Position numbers and translations under genes: made by a program. This document shows, piece after piece, positions 41,536 to 50,720 of a DNA stretch of 61,851 nt. Each line of letters starts with the position of its first letter. The first letter of the stretch is position 1. The notes below the pieces were generated by a model that did no database searches, had not been told where the DNA came from, and saw only the letters and a program-made list of their open reading frames with translations. This stretch comes from JAHBVL01 sp964461025 (GTDB lineage Bacteria; Chloroflexota; Chloroflexia; Thermomicrobiales; UBA6265). Location: assembly GCA_964461025.1 (NCBI GenBank), contig CAYWSE010000019.1:1-61851 (forward strand), read 5' to 3'.

Positions 41536-43680
41536 CTATTGACCGCCTGGATCGTTCTCACGAGAACGTAATCCAGGCGGTCTGTGCATTCGCGTCCGAT
41601 ATCCTGCCTGCGTGAGCAAATCCATCAACGCGTGAAGCTGGCCCGGGTGCTCATGGTCATCCGGCAAGAGGATTTGCACGCGCTCCTCGTCGCCAGCCAG
41701 TTCCAGACCGGCCTCACTCACCACAGATCGCAAACCAGCTCTGTCAACCTCCGCATTCGGAATGAGCTCAGCCGTCAGACGAATCGTCACTTGCCGGTCA
41801 GCCGCCGCCCACGATTGCATATGTTCTGCGAGTTCAGCTGACGGCGACGTTCCGCTCTCTTCCTCCAGGAATCGGGTGACGTCATCGAGCGTCGGTCCAT
41901 CCTCCAGCGCCCGGCGCAGTGAAGTCTCCGTTATCGTGTAACTCGCCACGGGACGCAGCGACACGGGATCCGCGAATGCCGAGAGAGCCCAGACTCGCAG
42001 CGGCGACGGTGCCCGCAGTTCGATTTCTCCAGTTGACTGAACGATGATTGCCGGCCCGGCAGGTGGCGCTTCCTCCTGGAGCGGTCCGCCCGCCTGCACC
42101 CCCTGTAACACGTCGGTCGTGCGCATGACGACCTCTCCGCCCGCCAACCGGCCCATCTCGGTCAGCCCGAACCAGGCGAACGCAGTCGCCAGTTCCGCCT
42201 GAACGACCGCGGCTGTGGCGAGTCTGCTCCTGTCCGGATGCCCCAGGGGCGCCGCAAGTGCCGCCGACGTGGCGATTGCCGCTTCTTCACCAAGAATATC
42301 GGGGTCGATGTCCGCCACCCAGCGTGCGGCGTCCTCGAAATCGAACCAGACACCAACGTCGAGCTGCGACATCAGCGCGATCAATTTGCGACGAAACTGC
42401 GGCAACGCGGCCCGGTTGACGATGACCCCGGATTGGTCAGTCGACTCTATCCATTCCGGACTCGCCAACCACCACCAGATGAGGTGCGAATACTGGTCGG
42501 CAAACGACCGGGTTCGCCATTGCTTCCACGCCCTGCCGGGCTGCAGGATGCCGTTCTCGTCACCCACACCATCCTGGAAGACGTTTTCGTTCCGGCCCAG
42601 TGCCGCCAGGAATGCCAGATACCCGGAGATGTGATCTTCGCTGCCACTGTTCCAGAGCCGTCCGCCGATTCGTTGTTTCCAGAGATGCGGTGACGTAAGT
42701 GGCGCCGGCGGTGGCCGTTTGCTCACTTCCCGCAACAGGGTCAGCATATCCCAGGGCAACGCCCATGGATGTATCCACAAGTCGGCGGTTGCCGGCGCTT
42801 GCACCGGTTGCGGAACACGGGCCTCTCGCTCGATGTGTCGGCGCCGCTCTCTGATGCTGTTGGGCACAAAAACCTGACGAGACTCTTCATGCCCATAGCT
42901 GTGCCAAGCCAGGAGGCATTCCTCGAGCTCACCCAGCGCATTTCGCCCTCGCTGCGCCGCGGCGATCTCACTGCCATCGATTCCGGCCGCTTCGAGAAGC
43001 TCTGCCAGCGGCGCCGCCCCGTCCTCACGCTGCACCAGGAGCGTCCAGACGGCGCGCGCATCGTTCGACAATCCGGCGATGACTGCTGTTCGCTGGTCAG
43101 GATCCTCCATCGCCTGAGTCAGCTGCCGAGCGATGTTCTCGCGATCCTGCAATCCTGGATACACCTCCACTCCCCAGATTGTTGCTGCCTGTTCCAGCTC
43201 CGTTTCATCGAGCAACGCGAGCAACGCTGGAAGAGGGACCCTCTCCAGCGGACCAGCATCGATTTCATCCTGAACTCTGCGAAAGGAAGACGTCAGCTCG
43301 CGAGGCAAGAAGACGCGAGGCAGTTCACCGACGGGCAGCTCGTCGTCATCTCCTTCCCGGTAGACGAGACCCTTGCGATAGAGATCGATCGCCCGTTCGC
43401 GAGTCTCCTCCAGTTCCCAGCCAAGTGAATCGCTGAGCTCGCGCAAGGTCCACGAACGCTCATCCTGATCGTCGAGCGCCATCAGGCTGACGATCGCCCG
43501 CTCGTTGGCATCGAGACGCGCCCAGACATCACGAGCGCTGCGAACTTCGCGCATCTCTCTGTAGAGCTGTCCGACCACTGCATGGCGGTCGCGGCCACGC
43601 ACAATCGTCTGCCAGAATTCGGCGATTCTCATCAGTTCGGCATTGGAGCGAGCGGTCAACCGACCAGCCAGGTTTCGCAT
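41536..43680 (-). CDS. Helicase_C_3 (XPB-type helicase-associated) domain protein without motor
   Basis: About 714 residues. The C-terminal half contains 'AIIVQSTGEIELRAPSPLRV' and 'TITETSLRRALEDGPTLDDVTRFLEEES', the pattern of the helicase-associated domain (PF13625-like) found in XPB/Ssl2-like proteins. No Walker A or DEAH box is visible, so it is not an active helicase alone. The N-terminal half is helical, with winged-helix-like segments ('WTLRELSDSLGWELEETRERAIDLYRKGLVYRE'). It possibly acts as a partner or regulator of a DNA helicase. The start at 43680 has GAGGG 6 nt upstream; the longer open frame beyond it is not coding. Its last codons lie in a palindrome. Confidence 0.72.
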   Translation of the reverse strand: MRNLAGRLTARSNAELMRIAEFWQTIVRGRDRHAVVGQLYREMREVRSARDVWARLDANERAIVSLMALDDQDERSWTLRELSDSLGWELEETRERAIDLYRKGLVYREGDDDELPVGELPRVFLPRELTSSFRRVQDEIDAGPLERVPLPALLALLDETELEQAATIWGVEVYPGLQDRENIARQLTQAMEDPDQRTAVIAGLSNDARAVWTLLVQREDGAAPLAELLEAAGIDGSEIAAAQRGRNALGELEECLLAWHSYGHEESRQVFVPNSIRERRRHIEREARVPQPVQAPATADLWIHPWALPWDMLTLLREVSKRPPPAPLTSPHLWKQRIGGRLWNSGSEDHISGYLAFLAALGRNENVFQDGVGDENGILQPGRAWKQWRTRSFADQYSHLIWWWLASPEWIESTDQSGVIVNRAALPQFRRKLIALMSQLDVGVWFDFEDAARWVADIDPDILGEEAAIATSAALAAPLGHPDRSRLATAAVVQAELATAFAWFGLTEMGRLAGGEVVMRTTDVLQGVQAGGPLQEEAPPAGPAIIVQSTGEIELRAPSPLRVWALSAFADPVSLRPVASYTITETSLRRALEDGPTLDDVTRFLEEESGTSPSAELAEHMQSWAAADRQVTIRLTAELIPNAEVDRAGLRSVVSEAGLELAGDEERVQILLPDDHEHPGQLHALMDLLTQAGYRTRMHRPPGLRSRENDPGGQ
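41541..41582. terminator. Long bipartite hairpin between convergent genes
   Basis: Outer arms GACCGCCTGGAT (41541-41552) and ATCCAGGCGGTC (41571-41582); inner arms CGTTCTC (41553-41559) and GAGAACG (41562-41568). It overlaps the final codons of the Helicase_C_3 gene and lies 35 nt after the marR stop. No T-tract follows on either strand. Confidence 0.55.
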
Positions 43681-43812
43681 GATTGCCCTCGGCGAAGCAT
43701 TCTGCTGGATGAGGGTAGGCGTCGATCCTACTCGATACGGCCTCCCTGCGATAATACGTTTCCGGAACGACCCATTGCTGTGCACGTTTGCGACCGGAGA
43801 CTGCGCCAACCC

Positions 43813-45021
43813 ATGCACCTGACGAATCAGCGTTATGACGTGATTGTCATTGGCGGCGGCGTGACCGGGTGTTCGATCGCATACCGGCTGGCGCAACGCC
43901 GGAAACGCGTGCTTCTGATCGAACAACGCGACATCTGCTCGGGCGCTTCGGGCCGCAATGGCGGGATGACTGGTGAGGGATCGTCGCTCTTCACCGAATC
44001 GGGTGACGCGGTCTATGCGCTGACCTCGACGAACCTCCGGATGATGGCGGAGATTGGCGATGAAATCGGCGTCGACTTCCAGCTTCGGCGTCCCGGCAGT
44101 CTCGATGTCGCCACCACTGATGCGCAATGGGCGCATCTGCAGGAAGCGGTCGTCGCGCAGCAACGCGCCGGACTCGATGTCGTCCTGCTCGATGCACACG
44201 AAGCGCGAAAACTGCAACCGGCGCTGACGCCGGATCTCTTCGGCGCCAAATTCGCAAGGGGGCACGGGCATCTCTGGCCATTCGCGCTCGTGCATTGTCT
44301 GGCCGCCGCAGCTTCCGCCCTCGGCGCCGAAATCCGGACCGGCACGACGGTGCTGCATCTCGAACGAACTGGCGGTGCGGTGACTGGCGTGCAGACGACC
44401 GCCGGCTCGTTCTTCGCTGATCATGTCGTTTTGGCGACCAACGCCTATACACCGCTGTTGCTGCCGGAGCTCCCAGCCGGGGCCATCGTCCCGGCGCGTG
44501 GGCAGATATTGGTCACGCAACCGATGGCGCCGATGCTCGATCACTCGTTCGGCACCAACTTCGACAAGGAATACGGCAGACAGGTTCCCGGCGGACCAAT
44601 TCTCTGCGGCGGATTTCGGCGTCTCGATGAGGATGAAGGACTCGGGCACTATGAAGAACGGGTGACGCCGTCCGTGCTCTCCGGCATTGCCAGTTGTCTC
44701 ACGCAGCTCTACCCGGCGCTGAAGCAAGTGCAGGTAGTCCGCTGCTGGGCCGGGATCATGGGTTTCACCGCGGACGGTGTGCCGCTGATCGGTCCGGTGG
44801 CGGGATCACCGGGATTGATGGCCGCCGCCGGCTTCAACGGTAGTGGTTTCTCTTGGGCGCTGATTGTCGGCTCGATTGTCGCGGCATTGATCGCAGGTGA
44901 GACTCCAGCGTACGACCTTGCCCCCTTCCGGCCCGATCGCTTTGCGGAAAAAGGCACCGCCTGGAACAACCCTTTCACCGCCGGCGAGCAATCTCACAAG
45001 GAAACCGCCCTCCAGGCCTGA
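43813..45021 (+). CDS. FAD-dependent amine/amino-acid oxidoreductase (DAO family)
   Basis: About 402 residues. The FAD-binding dinucleotide motif is 'YDVIVIGGGVTGCSIAYRLAQRRKRVLLIE', followed by 'SGASGRNGGM', a DAO/PuuB-type segment. Later 'HVVLATNAYTPLLLPEL' and 'CWAGIMGFTADGVPLIGPV' with the final 'GFNGSGFSWALIVGSIVA' complete the flavin site. Enzymes of this type oxidise amines or amino acids such as gamma-glutamylputrescine, glycine or sarcosine; the substrate is unknown. The ATG at 43813 starts directly before the first strand. The gene converges with the next one, separated by 8 nt. Confidence 0.88.
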   Translation: MHLTNQRYDVIVIGGGVTGCSIAYRLAQRRKRVLLIEQRDICSGASGRNGGMTGEGSSLFTESGDAVYALTSTNLRMMAEIGDEIGVDFQLRRPGSLDVATTDAQWAHLQEAVVAQQRAGLDVVLLDAHEARKLQPALTPDLFGAKFARGHGHLWPFALVHCLAAAASALGAEIRTGTTVLHLERTGGAVTGVQTTAGSFFADHVVLATNAYTPLLLPELPAGAIVPARGQILVTQPMAPMLDHSFGTNFDKEYGRQVPGGPILCGGFRRLDEDEGLGHYEERVTPSVLSGIASCLTQLYPALKQVQVVRCWAGIMGFTADGVPLIGPVAGSPGLMAAAGFNGSGFSWALIVGSIVAALIAGETPAYDLAPFRPDRFAEKGTAWNNPFTAGEQSHKETALQA

Positions 45022-45029
45022 ACGGGAAC

Positions 45030-45659
45030 TCAACCGACGGCGGTGCCATCACCGACGCGGTCGAACAGGATGCGCACTTCGGCGGGCTGGTTTGGATCGA
45101 GGTTGGCGATTCTCCAGCCGCCATCGACCTGTCCGGTGGAACCGATCACGGCGCGAGGAACAGCGCCGTCCGGGCCAGTCAGTCCTTCAGTCAACAATGT
45201 GTATTCTCCGACTGGAATGTTCAGCCACGCATAGACGCCATCCTCGCCCTGCTCCACCCCTTCGAGAGAATAGGTTCGGCCGTCGGCCAGCAAGACTGTC
45301 GCGCCCGTGATCTCCGTCGTACCACTATCGAGACACTCACTCTCGTCGCTCGACGTCTCTGGGCAGAGATATCCGCTCAATGCCAGACTCCCCAGCTCTT
45401 CGGCGCCGGGTTCTCCATCCTGGATTTCACTCTCGCCTCCCGTACCGTCTGAGGCCTGAGTCGTAGGTAGATCCGCGACAGGATCGTCTTCGTCATCTCC
45501 ACCCGAGAAGACCGCGATGGCCAGCACCGCCAGGATCGCCACGGTGACCAGTCCGGCCAGAATCGCCCGCAAGCGCTGGTTCGAGGGTGGAGCGCTCGAT
45601 CCGCTTGCCACCGGCTGCGTCTCGTCGCTCTGTTCGTCCTTCTGTTCTGAATCACTCAT
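45030..45659 (-). CDS. Hypothetical membrane-anchored acidic protein
   Basis: About 209 residues, not recognised. An acidic, Ser/Gln-rich N-terminus precedes a transmembrane helix ('LRAILAGLVTVAILAVLAIAVF') and an acidic linker. The outer domain contains two Cys ('GYLCPETSSDESECLDSG') and ends in 'GWRIANLDPNQPAEVRILFDRV', probably a small beta-rich (perhaps Ig- or carboxypeptidase-regulatory-like) domain, since 'YAWLNIPVGEYTLLTEGL' has the typical shape of such folds. Its start overlaps the dapF end by 8 nt. Confidence 0.7.
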   Translation of the reverse strand: MSDSEQKDEQSDETQPVASGSSAPPSNQRLRAILAGLVTVAILAVLAIAVFSGGDDEDDPVADLPTTQASDGTGGESEIQDGEPGAEELGSLALSGYLCPETSSDESECLDSGTTEITGATVLLADGRTYSLEGVEQGEDGVYAWLNIPVGEYTLLTEGLTGPDGAVPRAVIGSTGQVDGGWRIANLDPNQPAEVRILFDRVGDGTAVG

Positions 45660-46572
45660 TCGTACAGCTTCCTGCCTCGCTTGTTCTCCACGCGTCTGGA
45701 TGGAGATGTCCGGTAGCGACGACGCTGGCAACGCCACCGAGTCGCAGCTTCGTTCCAGTCAGATCGATTACGGAACCATCGACACGTAATAGTCGGCCCC
45801 CGCTCGTTTTCACCCGCGCGGACATGTTCGTGAGTCCCAGAAATGTCGCCACGACCGCACTCGCCACCGCGCCGGTGCCGCAGGCAAGCGTCTCCGCTTC
45901 GACACCGCGTTCCCACGTGCGCATGCGCACCGCGCCATCCGGTCGCGACGAAATCACATTGACATTCGTCCCGGCCGGGAAACGGGGATGATACCGAATT
46001 GCGCGGCCGATCTCATCGAACGTCTCAGTCTCCGGCCACTGATCGGCATCATCAACGACGACCACGACGTGCGGCACTCCAACCTCGACCGCATGGCACG
46101 TGACGGGCATGGGCAGATTCTGTAACTCAATCCCGAGTTCGATCCGGCCGGTGTCTGGCAGGTCCAGCCAGATGATCTCATCATCGAACTCAGCCCGAAC
46201 CACACCGCTCATCGTCAGCAGACGGCAAGGATTCTGCGCCAGTCCCTGCTCGATCGCGAAGCGGGCGCCGCACATTGCGCCATTGCCGCACATCTCCCCT
46301 TCCGATCCGTCGGCGTTGAAGTAGCGCCAACGCACATCGGCGATCGCCTGTTCTTCTGATGGAAGTGCTTCGATCAGCACGACCCCATCGGCGCCAAGCG
46401 CGACATGGGGCCTGCACACGCGCTCTGCCCAGCCTGACTTCACTGCCTCCGGCAACCGTTCGTCCCGGTTGTCGATGACGATGAAGTCGTTGCCCGAACC
46501 GCTCATCTTCCAGAACGGCACTGACTCCCCGACACTTTCAATGTCCATGGTGGCGGCGGCTGATTGCAGCAT
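45652..46572 (-). CDS. dapF: Diaminopimelate epimerase
   Basis: 306 residues. It converts LL- to meso-diaminopimelate for lysine and peptidoglycan synthesis. The two catalytic cysteines are Cys95 in E-M-C-G-N-G and Cys231 in L-A-C-G-T-G-A. 'WKMSGSGNDFIVIDNRD' and 'GADGVVLIE' are classical. The motif after Cys95 reads G-N-G-A-M-C-G, with Met in place of the common Arg. The ATG at 46572 has AGGA 8 nt upstream; a second in-frame ATG at 46548 is possible. It is divergent from the glucokinase gene. Confidence 0.95.
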   Translation of the reverse strand: MLQSAAATMDIESVGESVPFWKMSGSGNDFIVIDNRDERLPEAVKSGWAERVCRPHVALGADGVVLIEALPSEEQAIADVRWRYFNADGSEGEMCGNGAMCGARFAIEQGLAQNPCRLLTMSGVVRAEFDDEIIWLDLPDTGRIELGIELQNLPMPVTCHAVEVGVPHVVVVVDDADQWPETETFDEIGRAIRYHPRFPAGTNVNVISSRPDGAVRMRTWERGVEAETLACGTGAVASAVVATFLGLTNMSARVKTSGGRLLRVDGSVIDLTGTKLRLGGVASVVATGHLHPDAWRTSEAGSCTNE

Positions 46573-46612
46573 CGTTTTCCTACCAGCATCTCCTGAGCGG
46601 CCATAATGCCGC

Positions 46613-46656
46613 ATGGATCGTTCGGACAACCAGCTGACCCACCACGCACGATCCAT
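46613..46656. promoter_or_regulatory. Inverted repeat upstream of glucokinase
   Basis: ATGGATCGT (46613-46621) and ACGATCCAT (46648-46656) are perfect 9-bp inverted copies 26 nt apart, ending 27 nt before the glk start in the divergent spacer with dapF. It could be a regulator site or a leader hairpin. Confidence 0.35.
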
Positions 46657-46683
46657 CGTTCATTCTACCGAAGGGAGCCCCCG

Positions 46684-47682
46684 ATGCCTGCCAAGTATGC
46701 GATTGGAATCGATGTCGGTGGAACGAAGGTCCTCGCGTCGGTTGTCGACGTCACGACCGGCACGATCGCCGGTTCGGCCAAGAAACGTTCGAATCCGGAA
46801 GACAGCACCGATGAGCTGGTGGCGAAGCTCTTCGCGGTTGTCGAGGACGCGCTTGAGGACGCCGCCTTGCCAAAGAAGACCAGGATCTCCGGCGTAGGAG
46901 TTGGCATCGCCGGGGTCGTCGATTCCGAAAGCGGTGTGCTGCTCAGTGCGCCCAACCTCAGTCAGGCCACCGTCAACCTCCCGCTCGGTCGGCTTCTCAG
47001 CGAGCGTTTCGGCGCTCCCGCTCGCCTGCTGAACGACGTACAGGTCGCGGCAATTGGTGAAGCCGCCTATGGAGCGGGCGCCAACGCGAAGGACTTCATG
47101 TGCGTTTTCGTCGGCACCGGCGTCGGCGGCGCCTATATCAGGGCTGGCAAGCTCGTTCGCGGCGCAACCGGTTCGGCGGGCGAGATCGGTCACCTGATCG
47201 TCGACACCGGAGGCCGTCATTGCGGGTGTGGAGGACGAGGTCACCTGGAAGCGTACGCCTCTCGTACGGCAATCACGACAGACATCGTCAACGCAATCAA
47301 ACTGGGCAGACGCTCTGTACTCACCAAGATGGTTCCTGAACTCCGCACCAACAGCGGTGCGCTCCGCTCCGGCATTCTGGCTCGCGCCGTCGAGGAACAG
47401 GATTCGCTGGCGGTCGAGGCAATTCAGGACGCCGGCGGTTATCTGGGACTTGGTCTTGCGTCAGTCATCAATCTGCTCAACCCATCCCGCATCATCATCG
47501 GTGGCGGAGTGATCGAGTCGGTCCCGATGCTCTTCGACGTCGCGTCCGGGCGCGCCAAACGTGAATCGCTCGAAGTGCCGGGAAACGCGGTCGAAATCGT
47601 CCGGGCAAAGCTGGGCGACTATTCCGGGGTCTCTGGCGCCGCGCTGCTCGGTTCAGGCGACGCCGCATCGATCACGGGTTAG
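46684..47682 (+). CDS. glk: ROK family glucokinase
   Basis: 332 residues, ROK sugar kinase. ATP motif 'IGIDVGGTKVLASVVD' near the start; the ROK zinc-binding motif C-x-C-G-x-x-G-C-x-E appears as 'HCGCGGRGHLEAY', with the last Cys replaced by His. Catalytic Asp lies in 'ARLLNDVQVAAIGE'. 'CVFVGTGVGGAYI' and 'ATGSAGEIGHLIVD' are further ROK signatures. No DNA-binding domain is fused, so it is a kinase, likely glucose to glucose-6-phosphate. GGGAG precedes the ATG. Confidence 0.9.
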   Translation: MPAKYAIGIDVGGTKVLASVVDVTTGTIAGSAKKRSNPEDSTDELVAKLFAVVEDALEDAALPKKTRISGVGVGIAGVVDSESGVLLSAPNLSQATVNLPLGRLLSERFGAPARLLNDVQVAAIGEAAYGAGANAKDFMCVFVGTGVGGAYIRAGKLVRGATGSAGEIGHLIVDTGGRHCGCGGRGHLEAYASRTAITTDIVNAIKLGRRSVLTKMVPELRTNSGALRSGILARAVEEQDSLAVEAIQDAGGYLGLGLASVINLLNPSRIIIGGGVIESVPMLFDVASGRAKRESLEVPGNAVEIVRAKLGDYSGVSGAALLGSGDAASITG

Positions 47683-47693
47683 CGTCGATGCGG
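47663..47693 (+). terminator. Hairpin overlapping the glucokinase stop
   Basis: CCGCATCGA (47663-47671) and TCGATGCGG (47685-47693), 9 bp perfect with a 13-nt loop that contains the glk stop codon. No T-run follows. The remaining gap to 47931 holds no gene I recognise. Confidence 0.35.
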
Positions 47694-47931
47694 GGCATCT
47701 GGCCCCACCGTGCTAGACTCACGTATACACGGACAACTAGGTGCATTGTGGTCCGTGCAATACGGTGCAGCGAGTGCTGTATACCTGCGTAATGGCGTAA
47801 CGAATGATGCGCACGACTGTGATTGCGATAAGTGGTCATCGGCCTCCCTCGGACAGCTGCTTTCCGAATACAACTGATCGAGCACAGTACACAGGCGCCT
47901 CACCGTTGGTCGTCCCTGGAGGACCTCCAGC

Positions 47932-48858
47932 ATGTCTGAATCTGGCAATGGACAAGTCGAAGGCGCGAATGCCACTCCACAGGCTGCTGAAGTAGCCGCA
48001 TTCGTCGACTTCGAGAATGTTCGGTATTCCACCATCAATTCGATGGGACGGGAACCCGATCCTCTCACCTGGAGAGACAAAGCGCTTGAATACGGATTGA
48101 TGGCGGTGGCGCGCGCCTATGCCGATTTCGATCAGCATCCCCAGCAGGTGCGTACCCGGCTCGATGTCGCTGGTTTCGAGGCCCAGCACTATCCGGCCAA
48201 GCGAACCGTCGATCAGCAAGGTCGCGAAAAAATCGTCTCTCGATCCGATCTCAACTTCGCGCTCGACATCATCAACACTGCCCTTGCCCGGCCCGACATC
48301 AAGATTTTCCTGTTGTTCACCGGAGACAAAGACTTCATCCGCGTCGTGACGACCCTTCGCAACCGACTTGGCAAGCGCGTGGTGATCTGCGGCGTACCCG
48401 GATCGATCAGCCCCGACCTCGTCGCCGCTGCTGGCGAGGCCGATCCGCTCGCCCTCGATCCGGTCCCCGACGTCGATCTCGAGGTGATCCGGGCGATCGA
48501 CCGCTACGTGCTCCAGCTGCACGAAGGGTTCGTGCCCACCCAGAGCCATATGAGCCGCACACTCTGGCGATTTCTCGATCGCAACGTTCTGCCTTCCGAG
48601 CACATCGAAGCGAAGGTCATGGAGCTGCTGCGAAAGGGCATCCTGACCAAGCGACAAACGCTCAATGGCCAGAACCAGGAACTCATCACCACCGAGCTCA
48701 ACGCGGAGCATCCGCTCGTCCAGGAGGCATTGCCAGGCTACGGAGATGGCGACAGGGGGATTCCCAACTCAGCCGGCTTCGTGGAGAGCGAATTTGAGGG
48801 CGACGATGAAGCCTGGGACGAATCCGACGCCCAGCCACAATCGATTGGGAATCGATGA
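47932..48858 (+). CDS. NYN-domain (PIN-like) putative ribonuclease
   Basis: 308 residues. The N-terminal NYN/LabA-like domain starts with 'VAAFVDFENVRYS' (acidic D-x-E-N) and continues with 'SDLNFALDIINTALARPDIKIFLLFTGDKDFIRVVTTLRNRLGKRVVICGV', where T-G-D-K-D-F supplies the second acidic pair and 'S-D' a further Asp. These four acidic residues fit a metal-dependent nuclease site. After residue 190 comes a winged-helix-like segment ('FVPTQSHMSRTLWRFLDRNVLPSEHIEAKVMELLRKGILTK'-type), then an acidic tail. The stop overlaps the MutS-like gene start (ATGA). RNA cleavage is inferred from the family. Confidence 0.87.
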   Translation: MSESGNGQVEGANATPQAAEVAAFVDFENVRYSTINSMGREPDPLTWRDKALEYGLMAVARAYADFDQHPQQVRTRLDVAGFEAQHYPAKRTVDQQGREKIVSRSDLNFALDIINTALARPDIKIFLLFTGDKDFIRVVTTLRNRLGKRVVICGVPGSISPDLVAAAGEADPLALDPVPDVDLEVIRAIDRYVLQLHEGFVPTQSHMSRTLWRFLDRNVLPSEHIEAKVMELLRKGILTKRQTLNGQNQELITTELNAEHPLVQEALPGYGDGDRGIPNSAGFVESEFEGDDEAWDESDAQPQSIGNR

Positions 48859-50720
48859 TCGACGTGGCGCCCGCGCCGGACGACACAGAATTCCCGATTG
48901 ACATCTACCGCTCGCGAGCCGATCGCTTCGGCGCCGAACTCGCGACATACTCTCAGCGTGTCAATTTCCTCTCCAACCTCCGTTTGATCTCTGGTTTGTC
49001 GTTGACGGCATCGCTGGTGTGGTATGTCGTTCGGCTCGAGAGAGTGGCGTTGATACTCGCGCTTGTCGCCGGTGTCGCGCTCGCGTTTCTTGTCCTCCGC
49101 CACCGACAAGCCACTCGGCTGCGAAATGAAGCGGATATCCAACAGCAGATCAATCTGGAAGGCATCGCCAGACAATCACGATCGTGGGACGAACTCCCCA
49201 TTTCAGAGCACGCCGGCGTTTCAGGCATCCACCCCTACGCGGGTGATCTCGATCTCTTTGGTCATGCCTCGCTCTTCCACCTGCTCGACACCACCGCCAC
49301 TCCTATGGGCAGCGCCGAACTCGCTAACTGGCTGGGCAAGCTCGCCGAGTCCACGGAATCAGAGGCCCGCCAGCACGCCGTTCAGGAGCTGGCCCCTCAG
49401 CTCGATTGGCGTCAAACGCTGCAAATGCTGGGGCGGTTGAATCAGTCGGATCGCCGTGACCCGGAACCATTTCTTGCGTGGGCAGAGAGCGAGCCGGTCC
49501 TGACGCAGCGTCGCTGGCTGGTCTGGCTGGCGAGACTCGGCGCCGTCGCGACAGTGGTCGTTGTTCTGCTCGCGGTATTTGGCGTCATTCCGGCTGCCGC
49601 AGTCAGCATTCCGCTCATCTTCAATCTCATTCTCAGCGTGGAATGTGGCCGGGTTATCGGCGAGAGGGTCACGATCGCGCGCAATCAACACCCGGCACTA
49701 AGGTCTTACGGCGAGCTGCTGGCCCACCTCGATTCACAGGAGTTCGCCTCACCCTTATTACTGCAACTCAGCGACGTCCTTGGCACTCACACCAGTCCCG
49801 CTCATCAGGAGATTCGGCGACTGGGCAGAATCACCTCATTCGCAGTGCCTCCATCCGCCATCACGCACTTCGCTCTGCAGGCGCTGGGGAACTGGGATAC
49901 GCATGTGCTCGATGCGCTGGAGCGGTGGCAGACGGACAACGGCAGTCATGTGCGAAGCTGGCTGGAGACGATTGGCGTATTCGAGGCGCTTTCGGCGCTG
50001 GCGGGACTGTCGCATGACAATCCTTCTTGGTGTTTCGCCAGCATCGATCCAGACGCCACGTCCTTTGCAGCGACGACGCTCGGTCACCCGCTGATCCCGA
50101 AGGCGACCCGCGTCTGCAACGACGTGACCGTGGGGCCGCCTGGCACATTTCTCCTGGTCACTGGCTCGAATATGTCGGGCAAGAGCACACTGCTCCGCTC
50201 GACCGGCGTCAACATTGTGCTGTCCAGAGCTGGCGGTCCCTCTTGTGCAACGTCGCTGACCTTGCCGCCGGTCGAGCTCTGGACCAGCGTGCGAGTCACC
50301 GACTCACTGGAGTCCGGCATTTCGTTCTACATGGCCGAGTTGCTGCGACTCAAGGCTGTCTACGAAGCAGCAAAGACCGCAAGTGCGGAGCAACGACCAT
50401 TCTGTTATCTGCTCGACGAAATCCTGCAGGGCACAAACTCCGCCGAACGGCAAATCGCGGCGCGGCACATCATCTCGGGTCTGGTCGATCTCGGCGCCAT
50501 CGGCGCCGTTTCCACACACGATCTGCAGCTGGCCGAGCATCCGGCGATCGAACGCTCGATGGCGCCGGTCCACTTCACCGATATCTTCACCGACGGACCA
50601 GACGGCCCGGAGATGTCGTTCGACTACCGGCTCCGCGCCGGAATCGCAACCTCGACCAACGCCCTCCGCCTCATGCAAATCGTCGGCTTCGATCCGGCAC
50701 AAACACAATCGTTGACGTAG
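48855..50720 (+). CDS. Membrane-anchored MutS-like ATPase
   Basis: 621 residues. Four hydrophobic helices are predicted (about 41-58, 63-81, 222-241, 244-263). 'DLDLFGHASLFHLLDTTATPMG' resembles the MutS core/lever region, and the C-terminal ABC-type ATPase of MutS is complete: 'TGSNMSGKSTLLRSTG' (Walker A 437-445), 'SLESGISFYMAELLRLK', Walker B 'CYLLDEILQGTNSAER' and 'STHDLQLAE'. The mismatch-recognition domain with F-x-E is absent, so this is not a normal MutS. It is translationally coupled to the NYN nuclease gene. The TAG stop lies in the GTAG head of a REP array. Confidence 0.85.
   Translation: MIDVAPAPDDTEFPIDIYRSRADRFGAELATYSQRVNFLSNLRLISGLSLTASLVWYVVRLERVALILALVAGVALAFLVLRHRQATRLRNEADIQQQINLEGIARQSRSWDELPISEHAGVSGIHPYAGDLDLFGHASLFHLLDTTATPMGSAELANWLGKLAESTESEARQHAVQELAPQLDWRQTLQMLGRLNQSDRRDPEPFLAWAESEPVLTQRRWLVWLARLGAVATVVVVLLAVFGVIPAAAVSIPLIFNLILSVECGRVIGERVTIARNQHPALRSYGELLAHLDSQEFASPLLLQLSDVLGTHTSPAHQEIRRLGRITSFAVPPSAITHFALQALGNWDTHVLDALERWQTDNGSHVRSWLETIGVFEALSALAGLSHDNPSWCFASIDPDATSFAATTLGHPLIPKATRVCNDVTVGPPGTFLLVTGSNMSGKSTLLRSTGVNIVLSRAGGPSCATSLTLPPVELWTSVRVTDSLESGISFYMAELLRLKAVYEAAKTASAEQRPFCYLLDEILQGTNSAERQIAARHIISGLVDLGAIGAVSTHDLQLAEHPAIERSMAPVHFTDIFTDGPDGPEMSFDYRLRAGIATSTNALRLMQIVGFDPAQTQSLT

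Noticed and set aside
43681..44727. N-terminal extension of the Helicase_C_3 frame
   Set aside because: Runs antisense through the FAD-binding motif of the oxidoreductase; a good ribosome site exists at 43680.
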